DNA from: Apophysomyces variabilis
Lineage: Eukaryota; Mucoromycota; Mucoromycetes; Mucorales; Mucoraceae
DNA length: 64,000 bases
Reading direction: 5' to 3'
Assembly (NCBI GenBank): GCA_002749535.1
Contig: MZZL01000380.1
Location: 310,001 to 374,000 of the forward strand
Below are positions 35,699 through 49,157 of the stretch, piece by piece. Every line of letters starts with the position of its first letter. Within the stretch, counting starts at the first letter, position 1. A model generated the notes under the pieces. It saw only the letters and a list, made by a program, of their open reading frames with translations, ran no database searches and had not been told where the DNA came from. Made by a program: the position numbers and the translations under genes.

Positions 35699-36740
35699 TT
35701 TTTCGTGTCCGGAGGATGAAAAGGTTTGGATAAGGGAAAGGAAGAGTGGAGGGAAAAAGGACAGGTTTTTAAGACAAAAAGATGCCGAAATTTTTATAGA
35801 AGTTTAGACTCCCAAAAATTGGCCGGCTAGTGAGACTTACTGGTCCAATGGGAAAATTTGCCTAGGTGTCACGATGGACCTCACCGTAATTTTTCCTTCC
35901 GAACTATACACTTCGAAGGCCGCTATCTCTCGCTATGGCCCCTCATCATTTTTGGCTTTTCTCTTTGTATTAGATGAGGTTTAGCTCAATACAGAGTCCA
36001 TCACGTCATACAAACAAACCTTGCTTTATCGATAATACTAAAAACCCAGAATTATTTTGGTGTGTGCTATCAATCGTATTTACGTCTGTTTCTAAGCATA
36101 CACTAAACCCAAAATGTGATGGCATTCAGTGAACCAAAAAAAAAAAAAGGTCTGGGCACCATCCTCTCACATCTGTGGTATCTTTTGACATGATGAGGCA
36201 ATGGAGAATAAAGAGCTAATGGAATTTTCTTCTATTGGGTAAACAGCAATCACATTAGTCCCATTTATCGCGTTCAAATCGTAAACAATTGCGGTTAAAA
36301 CAGACTGTGTTCGGTTTGTCATTGCTTTCATCGATGTAATAATGTGGCAGTTTCTGTGAATCTTACCTTCGCCTTATCCCAGTCAACCTCAGTTTTGGCT
36401 CCATCATGGTATCAGCCGAGTTGATCCTGCCCGAAAAAAAAGAAGGTTAAGGTCCAAAGGGGGAAAGAAAGGAGTCGCCTCACATTAAGTACTGTTTTGG
36501 TTATCAGGTTTGAGCACTCTTCAAACGGTATCTTTCTCCTCTATAAGCTTAGATACCGTCTGTGACACACCTTTGTCCCACTTATTGGACCTAAGCCTAA
36601 TTATCAACAAGTGCCACCTCCACACACAAGCAAGCGCGCCACCGATAAGGCATGCCCTCTGAAAGATCGAAAAAACGAGTTACCGAGTCTGAACAAGCCA
36701 CCCCAAAAGCCAACAGACAAATGAAACGCTTTCTTCCTAT
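35699..36740. other. Intergenic, nothing recognised
   Basis: Upstream region of the membrane protein gene. It contains A-tracts and a 12-mer identical to part of the 18S rRNA 5' end (see rejected list). Confidence 0.5.
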
Positions 36741-37799
36741 ATGATGAACACCAAGTTCTGGACAGCCTTACTACTGGGTTCACCCATTGGGCTCCTCAGC
36801 ATTCACTATTTCCTGCGTAGCGTGGGATCATGGTATATCGAGGCCAATGACCATCTCTTTCCTACAAGAACAGTTTACACTGGCTTGCCTGCGGTAGACA
36901 CCATGTTAACCACTCAAGTTGTCGCCATGCAACTCATCCAGCATCATCCGTTCGGCAATGCTCTCGCCAGTCTTACTTACGGAATGACAGTAATCTTGTT
37001 TGCCATCCTTGCCATAGAAGGTTCACGACGCTATCGGCAAAGCAGAATAACCTTATTCTGGACATGCATATTCAGTATTGCGGCCAATTGGATTGGTCTC
37101 TCCTGCCTTCTCCTTACCCTTTGGATACCACTGTGCTATTACCAATTACCGAAGAATGATGATATACGATTGTGGACTGTCGGTACTGGTCGTGCTAGGG
37201 CCATTCTTGTGTCCCTTATGCTTAGTGTCATTCCTCTCTCGGTCTACCAAAACTGGGTAGTCCAGCCTGGTTCATGGATGGAACAAATGCTGTTAGCTGT
37301 ATGGTTATTCTTACCCATGGCCTGGGTGCCGTTGTATAACTATTTGACGCCAGTGCTTGAGCCAAGGGCTACAGGTTCAAACGTAGCCAAAGACGTTTTT
37401 GAGACGATCCAGAGCAAAGTGGCCGTCGAGACCATGTATAACTTTCTCGCCATACTTAACCTATTGATGTACTACGGCGTATACATTGCCACCCAATGGA
37501 GAGGTGTCTTTATCACGGAGAATATCGTCGAGCTTTTGAGGGCTCAAACTAGTATGCCCGCTGGGATTTCATTTCTTCAGCTAGGTCAGATATTGCTGTC
37601 CCAGTTTCGCTTAATGGATATAGTGCTTGCCACGTTTGCCTGCGTTATATGGGTCCTATTGGAAGACGGTCTCTTCTACGCGGTAGCCGTGATGCTGAGC
37701 AGTGTTATTGTTGGTCCCGGCGCTGCAATCGCTTTTTATGCAGCACATAGGGAGAGTCGTATACAGAGTGTAGACAAGTTAATAAAGAAAGGCAAATAA
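36741..37799 (+). CDS. Multi-pass integral membrane protein, unknown function
   Basis: The protein is 352 residues and intronless, with two adjacent ATGs at the start. There are about eight or nine hydrophobic segments. The first is at residues 5-25, there is a series between 75 and 215, and the last is at about 315-335, followed by a basic tail ending KKGK. An N-terminal loop reads FPTRTVYTGLPAVDTML, reminiscent of uncharacterised fungal membrane proteins near terpenoid clusters, but no such cluster is here. There is no transporter signature or catalytic motif. The Lys-rich end resembles a dilysine ER-retrieval signal (KKGK is not the strict KKxx form). Confidence 0.75.
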   Translation: MMNTKFWTALLLGSPIGLLSIHYFLRSVGSWYIEANDHLFPTRTVYTGLPAVDTMLTTQVVAMQLIQHHPFGNALASLTYGMTVILFAILAIEGSRRYRQSRITLFWTCIFSIAANWIGLSCLLLTLWIPLCYYQLPKNDDIRLWTVGTGRARAILVSLMLSVIPLSVYQNWVVQPGSWMEQMLLAVWLFLPMAWVPLYNYLTPVLEPRATGSNVAKDVFETIQSKVAVETMYNFLAILNLLMYYGVYIATQWRGVFITENIVELLRAQTSMPAGISFLQLGQILLSQFRLMDIVLATFACVIWVLLEDGLFYAVAVMLSSVIVGPGAAIAFYAAHRESRIQSVDKLIKKGK

Positions 37800-38515
37800 A
37801 ACTGGGATATCTTTGGTTCTTGTCGCTGTGGGCCACCTTCCTAGACAATCTTTTTCTTAGTTGGCAGAAGTAAAGATAGAATAAGCTACAGAATGTTAAA
37901 ACCGGTCATCAATCTCTGTTGCGATATCATGCTAAATCTGTATCCTCTTCTTCCTCTACAAAGAATAGCAAATTCTTCTTGGATTCAAACGCTTGCTAAT
38001 ATTGCATACATGGCATTTCGCTCCCTATCCGAACATTGCACAGGTAGACGAGTAAGTAAGGTCTTGCATGAATCAACGGTTTAAAACACAGTTAATATAC
38101 AGATGACACAAGGAGACATCATCGTTTTTATAACAAGTAGATCATACATCACACAAAGGCAGCATTTCCCGAATCGAAGCTAAAGAAGACACCCTTCAAA
38201 CCATTACCCATCCTAAATGCCACGAATAGGCCATGACGAAATAAATATGTAACAGCCCAAATTCATCCTGTACACCAGCGCGAAACATATGGAACAGGCA
38301 CAAAATATGTAAGCTTGCTCTCATCCTTTCCTTTTCTTTTCTTTTTTTTTTTTTTTTGGCGAGTCTATCCCTCGGCAAATATAGTGTTGGTCCGCAAATG
38401 AAAACTCTCACGACAGTTGTTATATCCAACAATGACAGGCAGGAATTTTTTTTTAATTTTTTTAATGTGTATTACATCTCATGAAGATGGAGTAACAGAC
38501 GGAAGCAGAATGCGT
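37800..38515. other. Intergenic
   Basis: A 63-codon frame at 37893-38084 has no motif. A pyrimidine-rich run at about 38325-38358 and T-rich runs near 38445 lie downstream of RPL28. Confidence 0.5.
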
Positions 38516-39093
38516 TTAGGCCTGGACCTTCTTCTGAGCACGGATACCCTTAGCAGCACGGACAGCCTTGGGCTTGACGGCCTTCTGGGAGTTCAAGACA
38601 GCAGAAGCACGAGCAAGGGCAGCCTAAAAGAATTCGTACACAAATTCTTCGTTAGTCATTTCTGTCCTAAAATATCTGCTGCTTTTTTTGTTGTTGTTGT
38701 CCAGTTTACTTACAGTGCGGAGGTCGGCTCTGTAACGGAGAGCAATCAAGTTGGCAACCGACTTGGCAGTCTTGCGGCGTCCAGCGGCAATGACAACTGA
38801 GGTGGTCTTACCCTTCTTGTTGTTCTTGATAACGCGAACACCACGGGCAGCACCCTGAACGGCAGCGGTCTAATGTTTTTCGCAACTTTTGCGTCAGTCT
38901 TTCCCTGTCCCTTGCTTTTTTTTTTATTTCAACATAGCTATAGCCTACGTACCTTGGTGTTGGCAAGACCGGAGAACTTGTAGGAGTGCAAGTTGGTCAA
39001 GTTGTTGGGTTCGGCGGAGAACTGGACACCGTTCTTCTTCACGAGGTAAGAGTTGTTGTTCTTGATCAATTCCCAAACCAAATCGGCGCTCAT
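38516..39093 (-). CDS. RPL28: 60S ribosomal protein L28 (eL28)
   Basis: The exons are 38953-39093, 38714-38869 and 38516-38623, giving 134 residues (the human protein has 137). The start [20 protein letters not shown] is the family N-terminus. [18 protein letters not shown] follows, and then the basic C-terminal half with ALRYRADLR. It is a large-subunit structural protein. Both introns are phase 0, of 83 and 90 nt. Confidence 0.96.
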
Positions 39094-40260
39094 TTTCTAA
39101 CGAGAATTGTACGTCAACGTCATTGGTTTTTTGCTGTCCGAAGGTTCGTCTCGAGAAATAAATAAAGAACAAAAACTTACGACTACAGGGCAAACGTACG
39201 AGAAACGAAAGAGGAAGAAACCTTGTGTGGCGCGCGCCCAATTGATAAAAAAATTTTTTGCGTTTGGCTCCCCGATCTGGCAGGCTTAAATTACCGGTCC
39301 AACCGGACCACCTAAAGATGATTGGACATCCCCTCCGGACCAATTCGGACTGAAGCCCTGTCCCTGAAAACTTTCCTGCTTGTAAGGGGCGAATTGAAAT
39401 AGGAAAAAGAAATTGGCGTAAGGCCGCTCTTGAACTGCAATTACAACAGTGGTAACCTCCGGATACATAGAGCGCATATGAAAGAAAACAAAGCCTTTTT
39501 CTAGTGTAGACACGCATATTTTGTATCTAGTCGTCCAAATGAATTTACAGTTCAGCAACAAGAATCATCCAATGGATATTTCTCTGCTTTCTTCGAGACT
39601 AGTTCTCCTCCGATCTAAGCCATTTTATGTGTCCACTAGGCAGCAGACAAATTATGCCATTGGTAAAACAACGTAGCGTAGTGTACCAGAAAAAAATGTA
39701 CTGTTATTAGATCTAGCAGCAAAAGCACGCAAAATTTTGGTACGCTGTTGATATGTCATTATGATTTATCGAATTATGCAAGTTATATATGTTTATATAG
39801 GTCAAGGGCACGATTCAACTTATTCTATTTTTTGAAATTACGAGTTATTCGAGTTGATCTCATTTTCTTTGACTGCATCATTCTTAAGCTGTTGGTGTAT
39901 GTATCCACGTACTATCTATATTTCATCTTGACATACTAACCAAATAGAATGGTTTACTAAAATGGTGCAAAGTAGAGAGAATATGAGTAGATTCGGAGTT
40001 TGGTATATCGATGAGAGGGATTTGCAATTATTACGATCCAAGTTGTTCAAACTGTAGAAACGGTCAGTAGCAGGTCATGCCATTCTCTCAAATTTTGTTC
40101 ATTTTATAAATTAAGGCCTGCGGTTTAAGCTGAACCGTTTAATTACAAAGCGGGTCATTGGGACAACGTTGGATAATACGAAGCCAGGACAGATACTACT
40201 TTGATATCTGCTTATTAGATATAACGGAAAACATCCGCCATATTTATCTATGTGTTAGAG
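39094..40260. other. Intergenic
   Basis: RPL28 upstream region. Long antisense frames at 38945-39561 overlap the gene and its promoter and are taken as shadows. Nothing else is recognised. Confidence 0.5.
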
Positions 40261-40743
40261 ATGGATTCCACTCTCGGAGAACTTCATCTTCTGCTGCACC
40301 ACGCAGCGGTGCACTTTTTTCGGGCGTTCGAACCTAATAACATAAACCTTATCCAAGCAGCTCACCAATTATATAAAAATATCTCTGGTGCATATTGCAG
40401 GTCTCCATCGCCTTTCGATGTCATATCACGAATAAAACGCCAAGAGAAATCATTTACTGCTTGCCTCAGTGACTGGAACAAGAGTAATCACAACAAAAAG
40501 TTTTCCTATTTTCACTGTAAGTTTAAAGCCCGTATGGGTTTGGGAAACTCAGTTACACTGGTCAATTCTCGAAAAGTTCCAACTTCTCCTCGTTCTTTTC
40601 AGCATAATAAAGTAACACGATCATCATATGCATCTAAAACCAACATATTACAGACAATGAATTCTACTTGGAGCAGGGTGCTCTATTCATGTAAGGCCTT
40701 TTTTTTTTTTTGGTTAATTGATGTATATTTGAATTACGATTAG
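40261..40743 (+). CDS. Hypothetical protein, unrecognised
   Basis: An open frame of 160 codons starts at an ATG preceded by a TATTTAT stretch. The N-terminal 60 residues look like a folded helical domain (MDSTLGELHLLLHHAAVHFFRAFE...). The rest is basic and Ser/Thr-rich. A strong donor (GTAAGG at about 40692) just before a T12 run suggests the real C-terminus lies in a later exon that I could not place. No family is recognised. Confidence 0.4.
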   Translation: MDSTLGELHLLLHHAAVHFFRAFEPNNINLIQAAHQLYKNISGAYCRSPSPFDVISRIKRQEKSFTACLSDWNKSNHNKKFSYFHCKFKARMGLGNSVTLVNSRKVPTSPRSFQHNKVTRSSYASKTNILQTMNSTWSRVLYSCKAFFFFWLIDVYLNYD

Positions 40744-41212
40744 GTTCACAAAACGTGTATTTTGATTACATAGTACTTTTAGGGAACTTTTAGATGTTAC
40801 CAGCGTGGTAAAATATCTCATATCTAGTTAGACAAGAGCAAAGAAGTGGAATGTCAACTTTGCTGAATACCGGGGTAGCGATGGTGTGTATTTTTCTTAT
40901 TTATCCCGGCTTTTTTTCTAACCACGATATACTAAAGGGAGAAAGGGGAAGTGGCAAAATAAACGAAGGAAGAGAAGAAATTAAGGAGTAGTAACGTTTT
41001 TGTTAACCTGTTTAGGATCTTTTGCCCGGGTACGGTGCGTTGTTTGACGAAAGACTGCTACCCGAGGTCATGAAATACATTGAGAGTTTTGGCATGTCGA
41101 AGCATTACCTCAAAAGGATATGAACATGTTATAGTCACACAAACTACCTTTTTTTTTTTTGCTCGGCTATCTCCCTCCTGCCGTTTTCTTGTTGCCTTGT
41201 GAACCCAAAGTG
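40744..41212. other. Upstream region of the kinase gene
   Basis: A/T tracts including a T11 run at about 41150-41160. No gene supported. Confidence 0.5.
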
Positions 41213-43706
<2,494 letters not shown>

Positions 43707-44437
43707 TCATCCGTTCTTTTTTTTTTCTTTCACGTCAGGGACATTCATTTCTTATCATTCACACATCTATTTCCTTTATTATTATTGTACACAGCTCCCA
43801 CATCTGCTCCAAACTGACAATCACTCTTTTATTTTCTGTTTTTGTTCTTTATATCAACTGCATCCCCCTACCATCTAGTCTACATCAGAGAAACTCGCCA
43901 TGCACACTCTTTTCTTTGATTTACTTTTGTTCCTTTCCTTTATTTATCCTTGTTAACGACTTGTTGCTTTTATATCAAACCGTTTCGTTCTTTTTAAATG
44001 TACCATTATATCATATCATAGAAGGAAATAATGATCTAGTTCGCTCTCACAGCCGAAATTGCAATCCAGGGCATAAGGGCTGGCACCTGCGTGGATGTCT
44101 TAATTTGGGTAGCAACGGGTTATGTGAATAAAAAAACAAAGAAATAATGCAGCCATGGCAGTGAACTTTTTAAGTAGATAGCTGTTCATAGTGAAGAAGA
44201 AGAAGAAGGTCTAATCTCATTGCGAAACATGGATACTCAACAGGCATCTCTCTCATATTTTGGCAGAGAAAATCTTCCAACTATAATAGAAATACAGCAT
44301 TTGAGCACCATCATGGCTTCATTCTTTTTGCATCATTATGTCACATACTTAAGGCATCCAATAAGTCTGACAAGATATACTATCGACAAGGCAGCTTTTA
44401 CCAAGCTTTCTTTTCAACGTTTCTAGCTAAAAAAAAA

Positions 44438-44649
44438 ATGCAACGAGCTGGAGATGAACGAGGAGTCACTGTACGCGAATTCCAGGTAGCTCTGCTTAGC
44501 TTGAGCCTATCAATAATCAAATACGCGTGCATCTCCGCTAGCCGAACGGACTTTTGCTTCATCGCTGGCAAACGGTGTATCTCGACCCCTTGCAGAGATA
44601 CAATAGCACACGGGCGCATCACCCTACTGCGTCGATTGTGCTCAGATGA
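44438..44649 (+). CDS. Possible 51-residue protein (weak)
   Basis: The exons are 44438-44485 and 44542-44649, with a GT-AG intron of 56 nt in phase 0. The joined product begins MQRAGDERGVTVREFQ, continues PNGLLLHRWQTVYLDPLQRY and stops. The composition across the junction looks protein-like. However, the gene is very short and a different reading of the second exon is also open. No family is recognised. Confidence 0.3.
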
Positions 44650-46074
44650 CATTCTCGCTCTTCCCGGAAGCCATGCATTCTCCCCTCCAAGATTGCAAGG
44701 TTGTTGTAATCCTCTCATTTTGCAGCATTTCCCACTTAGATTCAGCGGAATGCATCTGTTCAAACAGACCGAACAAAAATCAAACGAATTTCGGAGCGAT
44801 AGATCACATCCATTCCTTGCATTTCTTTTCAGAATCTTCCAGACATGACCCTCCTTCACTTGACATTGTGTTGCTGATGCTCCCTCAGTCCGTTATGAAT
44901 TCCTCGCTTCTTAAATTCCTGCCTTCCATGTTCTTTGCAATAGAGCTGAAGCCACCGTAGCTGTTTCATGCGCGCCCATTCGTTCTAAATATCGGTGATA
45001 CATATAGTCTCTTCAAGTTTATTCACTGTTTTCTACTAGGCGTGTCTTCTATATGAAGAGCGTCTTGTGTCCACAGATATGGATCAAAGAATTTGTGATG
45101 GTCATCCTCGGAGACGCGTTAGCTATTTCCAGTGACTTATCTACACACAGACGAAAAGATGCCGTCGTAAAGCATACACTGCTTATATAATAAGTGACCT
45201 GACTTACCCTTGCTTGTGCAACACCTCTCCACGCGTCTTTCTAGGGGGACCGATATCTGCGGAACCGCTGCGGGGGACACTCTATACATCACCACGTTCC
45301 AAGCATCTTTTGACTTGGAATGTTTCAGATGACAAAAAGAAAAATCGGAGCTTAGCATCATTCCTGTATTGGCCTTCTACTTGTTTAATTGTACTATATT
45401 ATAGCTCTACTGTAGAATAAACGTTGCCTCTATGAAAACACCAAGCTTGCGCTACAGAATAAGGCAATATGCGTCATTAGTAAATGAGTTATGCGAGAAG
45501 TACATTTTAATTCTATCGACTCGATCTTTCCTGTAAACACAAAAATTTTCATTGGAGTAAGGGTATACAATTAACATCCCACTCAGTGCAAAGTTGTGCT
45601 ATTCGTTGACGTAAAAGTACTTTTCTCAAGGACCTCAAACAAGTTTGCAAAAACTTCTCTAGCACTGGCTCACCCATATCCGTAGATAAAAAATTAAAAG
45701 GGGGGGGGAACTGCCTATATATTTATATGTAAAAAATACGTAAAAAAAAAAAAAGAGAAAAAAAAAAGGTAATGCTGATAGAACTACAATAAACGAATAC
45801 AGAAATAGGGTAGTGACAAGATAAAAAAAGGAAAAACGAAAAAGGAAAAAGGAAAAAGAAAACGGCAGGAACTAAAGAGGCATTGAATTTTTTTGGAGGG
45901 ATTTTTGCAAATCTAGAAAAGAATAAGGAAAGGGGAGAAAGGAAAGAAAGGGAAGATATAGGATGCACAGCATATATGTATGGGCAAAATAAAAAAGAAA
46001 AAGAACACAAAAATTATTAGGAAAACACTGAGAAATACATGCAAAAAAGTAAAGAGAAAAGCGAATACTAAAAT

Positions 46075-46101
46075 AGAGAGAGAGAGAGAGAGAGAGAGAG
46101 A
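46075..46101. repeat. (AG)n microsatellite
   Basis: About 13 AG repeats in the 3' flank of the RRM protein gene. Confidence 0.95.
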
Positions 46102-46183
46102 TGGGGCAAAGAAAAGAAAATCAAAGACTGTGATAGGGGAACAAAAAAAATAATATAAAAGACGGACAATAAAGAACACATTA

Positions 46184-47815
46184 CTACTGAGCATAAATTT
46201 GATTGAGTCTCCAGGTGCTGCTTGTTTTCTTGTCAAGCAAGGATCGGGTGGTCGAGAATATATCATCTGTATCGCGCATAAGGCCCAACGAATCTGCTGT
46301 ATGATAAGCATCCATGGGAGAGAATGCTGTAGAAGAATGATGGGCTGGAGGATCGAGTTTGGGATGGAACGATTGCTGAACAGACGAGAAATTGGTGTAA
46401 TTGGTAAGAGGGCTGTAGAGAGATGTTCTAAAAGGTGAAAGGATAGATAAGCAAACTGTTCAGTCCTTTTTTCCACCTCCCCTTTTCTTTGTTTCTTTGT
46501 TTCTTTTTTTTTCTTCATTTTCTTCTTATTTTACCTTGGAGGTAATGTAACGCTCGGTTTGTCATTTTGGGATCGACCCCAGGAAAGCCGGATTCTCGAA
46601 TTTCCGATCTGGTATCCGTTCATCTGTTGGATTGCAAGCTCGGCTGACTGTCGTAAGACGTATTGAACGAATCCACAGCCCTTGCCAGGTGGAATTTTGA
46701 CATATACGATCTCGCCAAATGGACTGAAATATTGACGCAACTCATCCTCACGAATGGGAGCAGATAGCCCACCGACAAAAACGGTTGTATTGGTTGGATC
46801 AGTGTAAGTTGGTTGCTGAAGAGGAGACTTATTGGGAGAAACGATCATATGGTTGTTATTGCTGTTGTTATTGTAAAGTCGATTCTTGGGAGTTGCAACA
46901 GAAACTCGAATTGGTCGTGTGCCGATGAAGAATCGTTGCATTTCTATCAATGCTCGCTGTTGATCTGCTTGATCACTGAAGCGTACAAATCCATAACCGC
47001 GAGCCATTCCAGTACGAGGATCGGTCATAATCTTTGCTGATTTACAGGATGCATAACGAGATTTGAAGGCACTCTATCATTAGATAAGAAACGGTTAAAT
47101 AATATATCTATTTCTTCATTGAATTGTATTACATACCAAAAGATTGAGTTCAGTGCATTCGGTACTCAAGTCTCCCACGAAGATGGAATATTCTGGCTGT
47201 CGGTCCTCCCTAAGTTCGGAGTCAGAATAAAGAACTCGAACAAAAGTACAAAGAAAAAAAAGAGGTTTTGGGAAAACCCTACCTTCTGTCAATGAGGCCA
47301 CCACCGGATGCCCAGTTTAGTTTGAACTGTTTGTGTGTATTTGGCATGATGGTACCGTTGAATGTGTGCAATGCATTGTGTGCATTTGTCTTTGATCCAA
47401 AATCGACGAAAGCATAACCGGCACTGAGGCTACACAACGGGGTGGAGGTGAATAAATTATATATAAAAAAGGGCGCAGTCAGACGACCCTGTATGGGTCC
47501 TCTCTTTTTATTTCGTTGTCTTTTTGTTTATAAGGGAAAGAGATCTACTTACCCAGTTACTTTGTCTCTAATGACTTTGACCATCACTTTTTCGTTTAGA
47601 TTGAGCCACAATTGTTGAATGTAATGTTCATCCATCCATGGTTCTAATTCGCCCATCCTAATATTATGAACGGAAGAGGAAAAGGTTTAGTTGGGGGTTA
47701 TTATTCCGTAGAAGATGGGTATGTACCATAGTGTTGTTTTCTGAGGTTCATGAAGTAAGAATGAAGAAGAGGAAGACGACGACAGTGGTTGCGCAAGGTC
47801 GTACGGGAAAGCCAT
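46184..47815 (-). CDS. Three-RRM RNA-binding protein (NAM8/TIA-1/SECp43-like)
   Basis: Six exons: 47727-47815, 47553-47657, 47283-47423, 47137-47209, 46535-47073 and 46184-46427, giving 396 residues. RRM1 starts at TTLWMGELEPWMDE, a signature of the NAM8/TRNAU1AP/RBP45 group, with RNP1 AGYAFVDFG. RRM2 has YSIFVGDLS and ARGYGFVRFSDQ. RRM3 has TVFVGGLS and KGCGFVQY. The N-terminus has a poly-Ser run and the C-terminus is Ser/Pro/His-rich. Group members work in U1-snRNP 5' splice-site choice or mRNA stability. Given the many short introns and GC donors in this genome, a splicing role is plausible but inferred. Confidence 0.92.
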
Positions 47816-49157
47816 GAAGAGAAAAAGAAAAAAAAACAAGAATGGGAAATGTACAAAAAATAAAATAAGAAAAAATTCGAAGTGAGTCGCTCCCTTTTCT
47901 CCCCATTGGAAAAAAAAATTGAAAATGGCCGGCGGTGTTCACATTGTTTCTGGCTGAACTTTCCTCCTTTCTTTCTTTTGAACGTACAACTTAAACAAAG
48001 TGCACAACGCAATAGACACACGTGGGAAAAACAAACGGTCCCTTTCCTTCCAAAACATAACATTAGATAACCATCTCGTTCAAAACCATCTACAATTACT
48101 CTATTTCAATCAGTCATAAAACCCAAAGGATGAAATTGAGAAAAGAAAAAAAAAAGGTCGGTAAGAGACTCCATAGAACATTGTTTCACCTTGTCTGTGA
48201 TCACATCTTATGGTTTTTACGATTTGCAGTACAGTCACACAAGAAAAAGACGCCAGCACTTCGCCCGGACATATCAATTTCAACTTCCGACTGTCATCAA
48301 TGTATCTATTATTTTGATGTTCCTATATCCTTTCTAATTTAAAAAAAATGCGTATTATCCACTGTAATGCAAGCCATTGTGCTCTTTGTCTTTTCTATCT
48401 GCTACAAGCATTATGAACATAGCATATATACTACTGCAATGATGCTTTTTCTTTTACATTTACCAAAAAAAATCTGTTGTGATTTCGATAAACCTTTATC
48501 TTAATCATACGAGCACACGCCAAGGTGAGACGTTCCGAAAGTAGATACTTCCATTGCAATTATTTGTCTTTTGCAGTTAGAGCATAAAGCAACCAATCAT
48601 CTCAGACCCATCATTAAACAGAGTGATTGACCATATTCCTGGAATACGTCAATCTCCGGCAATGTCTGTTTCCAACAGCTAGTTTCTACCATGAATTTTC
48701 ACGTGCAAAATTTAGTGGTCCATCTTTTTATGCACTTCCGCTGATTTGGTTTTGATCAAGTCAGTATTCGGATGATCTTGATCACTTTACAGCTCTCCGT
48801 CACTGAACATAAAAATGATTGATTCTTTGGTGCAACCTCACACCATATTACTAAACGCAGAGCTGACAAAGTGCCTCTTTAACTTTCTAATAATGCCAGA
48901 AATTGTAGCATTCAATCCTAAGCGTCACAATAGTCGAATTTACTTTGATATTTCGGATTCTTGCCATTATCTATCATTTCTGATTAAAGCATTATGTATT
49001 TATTTAACGGTGTACGTTTTCTTCCTTTTTTTTTTAACAACCGAAACCTCATTGATTTCAAAATCTTTTATAGCAGCAAAAGAATCATACTATTTATCAT
49101 TGTTTTTTTCTTGCAATCATATATTGTTTAAACCAGGCTGGCCCTAAATCGGAAAGT
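47816..49157. other. Intergenic, nothing recognised
   Basis: Between the RRM protein start and the 3' end of the BRCT gene. Frames at 48130 and 48815 have no motif. Confidence 0.5.

Larger units (their letters stand above)
43707..46183. other. Mostly intergenic
   Basis: The region holds the 3' region of the kinase gene, one weak small-gene candidate (44438-44649) and, at the right, the 3' region of the RRM protein. It is rich in A-tracts, with a G8 run at about 45701-45708. Confidence 0.5.

Noticed and set aside
36412..36432. GTTGATCCTGCC resembles the 5' end of 18S rRNA
   Set aside because: Only 12 bases match and the sequence on both sides differs at once from rRNA, so it is chance or a trivial fragment.
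38945..39561. Long antisense frames over RPL28 and its promoter
   Set aside because: They overlap a certain ribosomal protein gene in the wrong frame and show no family features.
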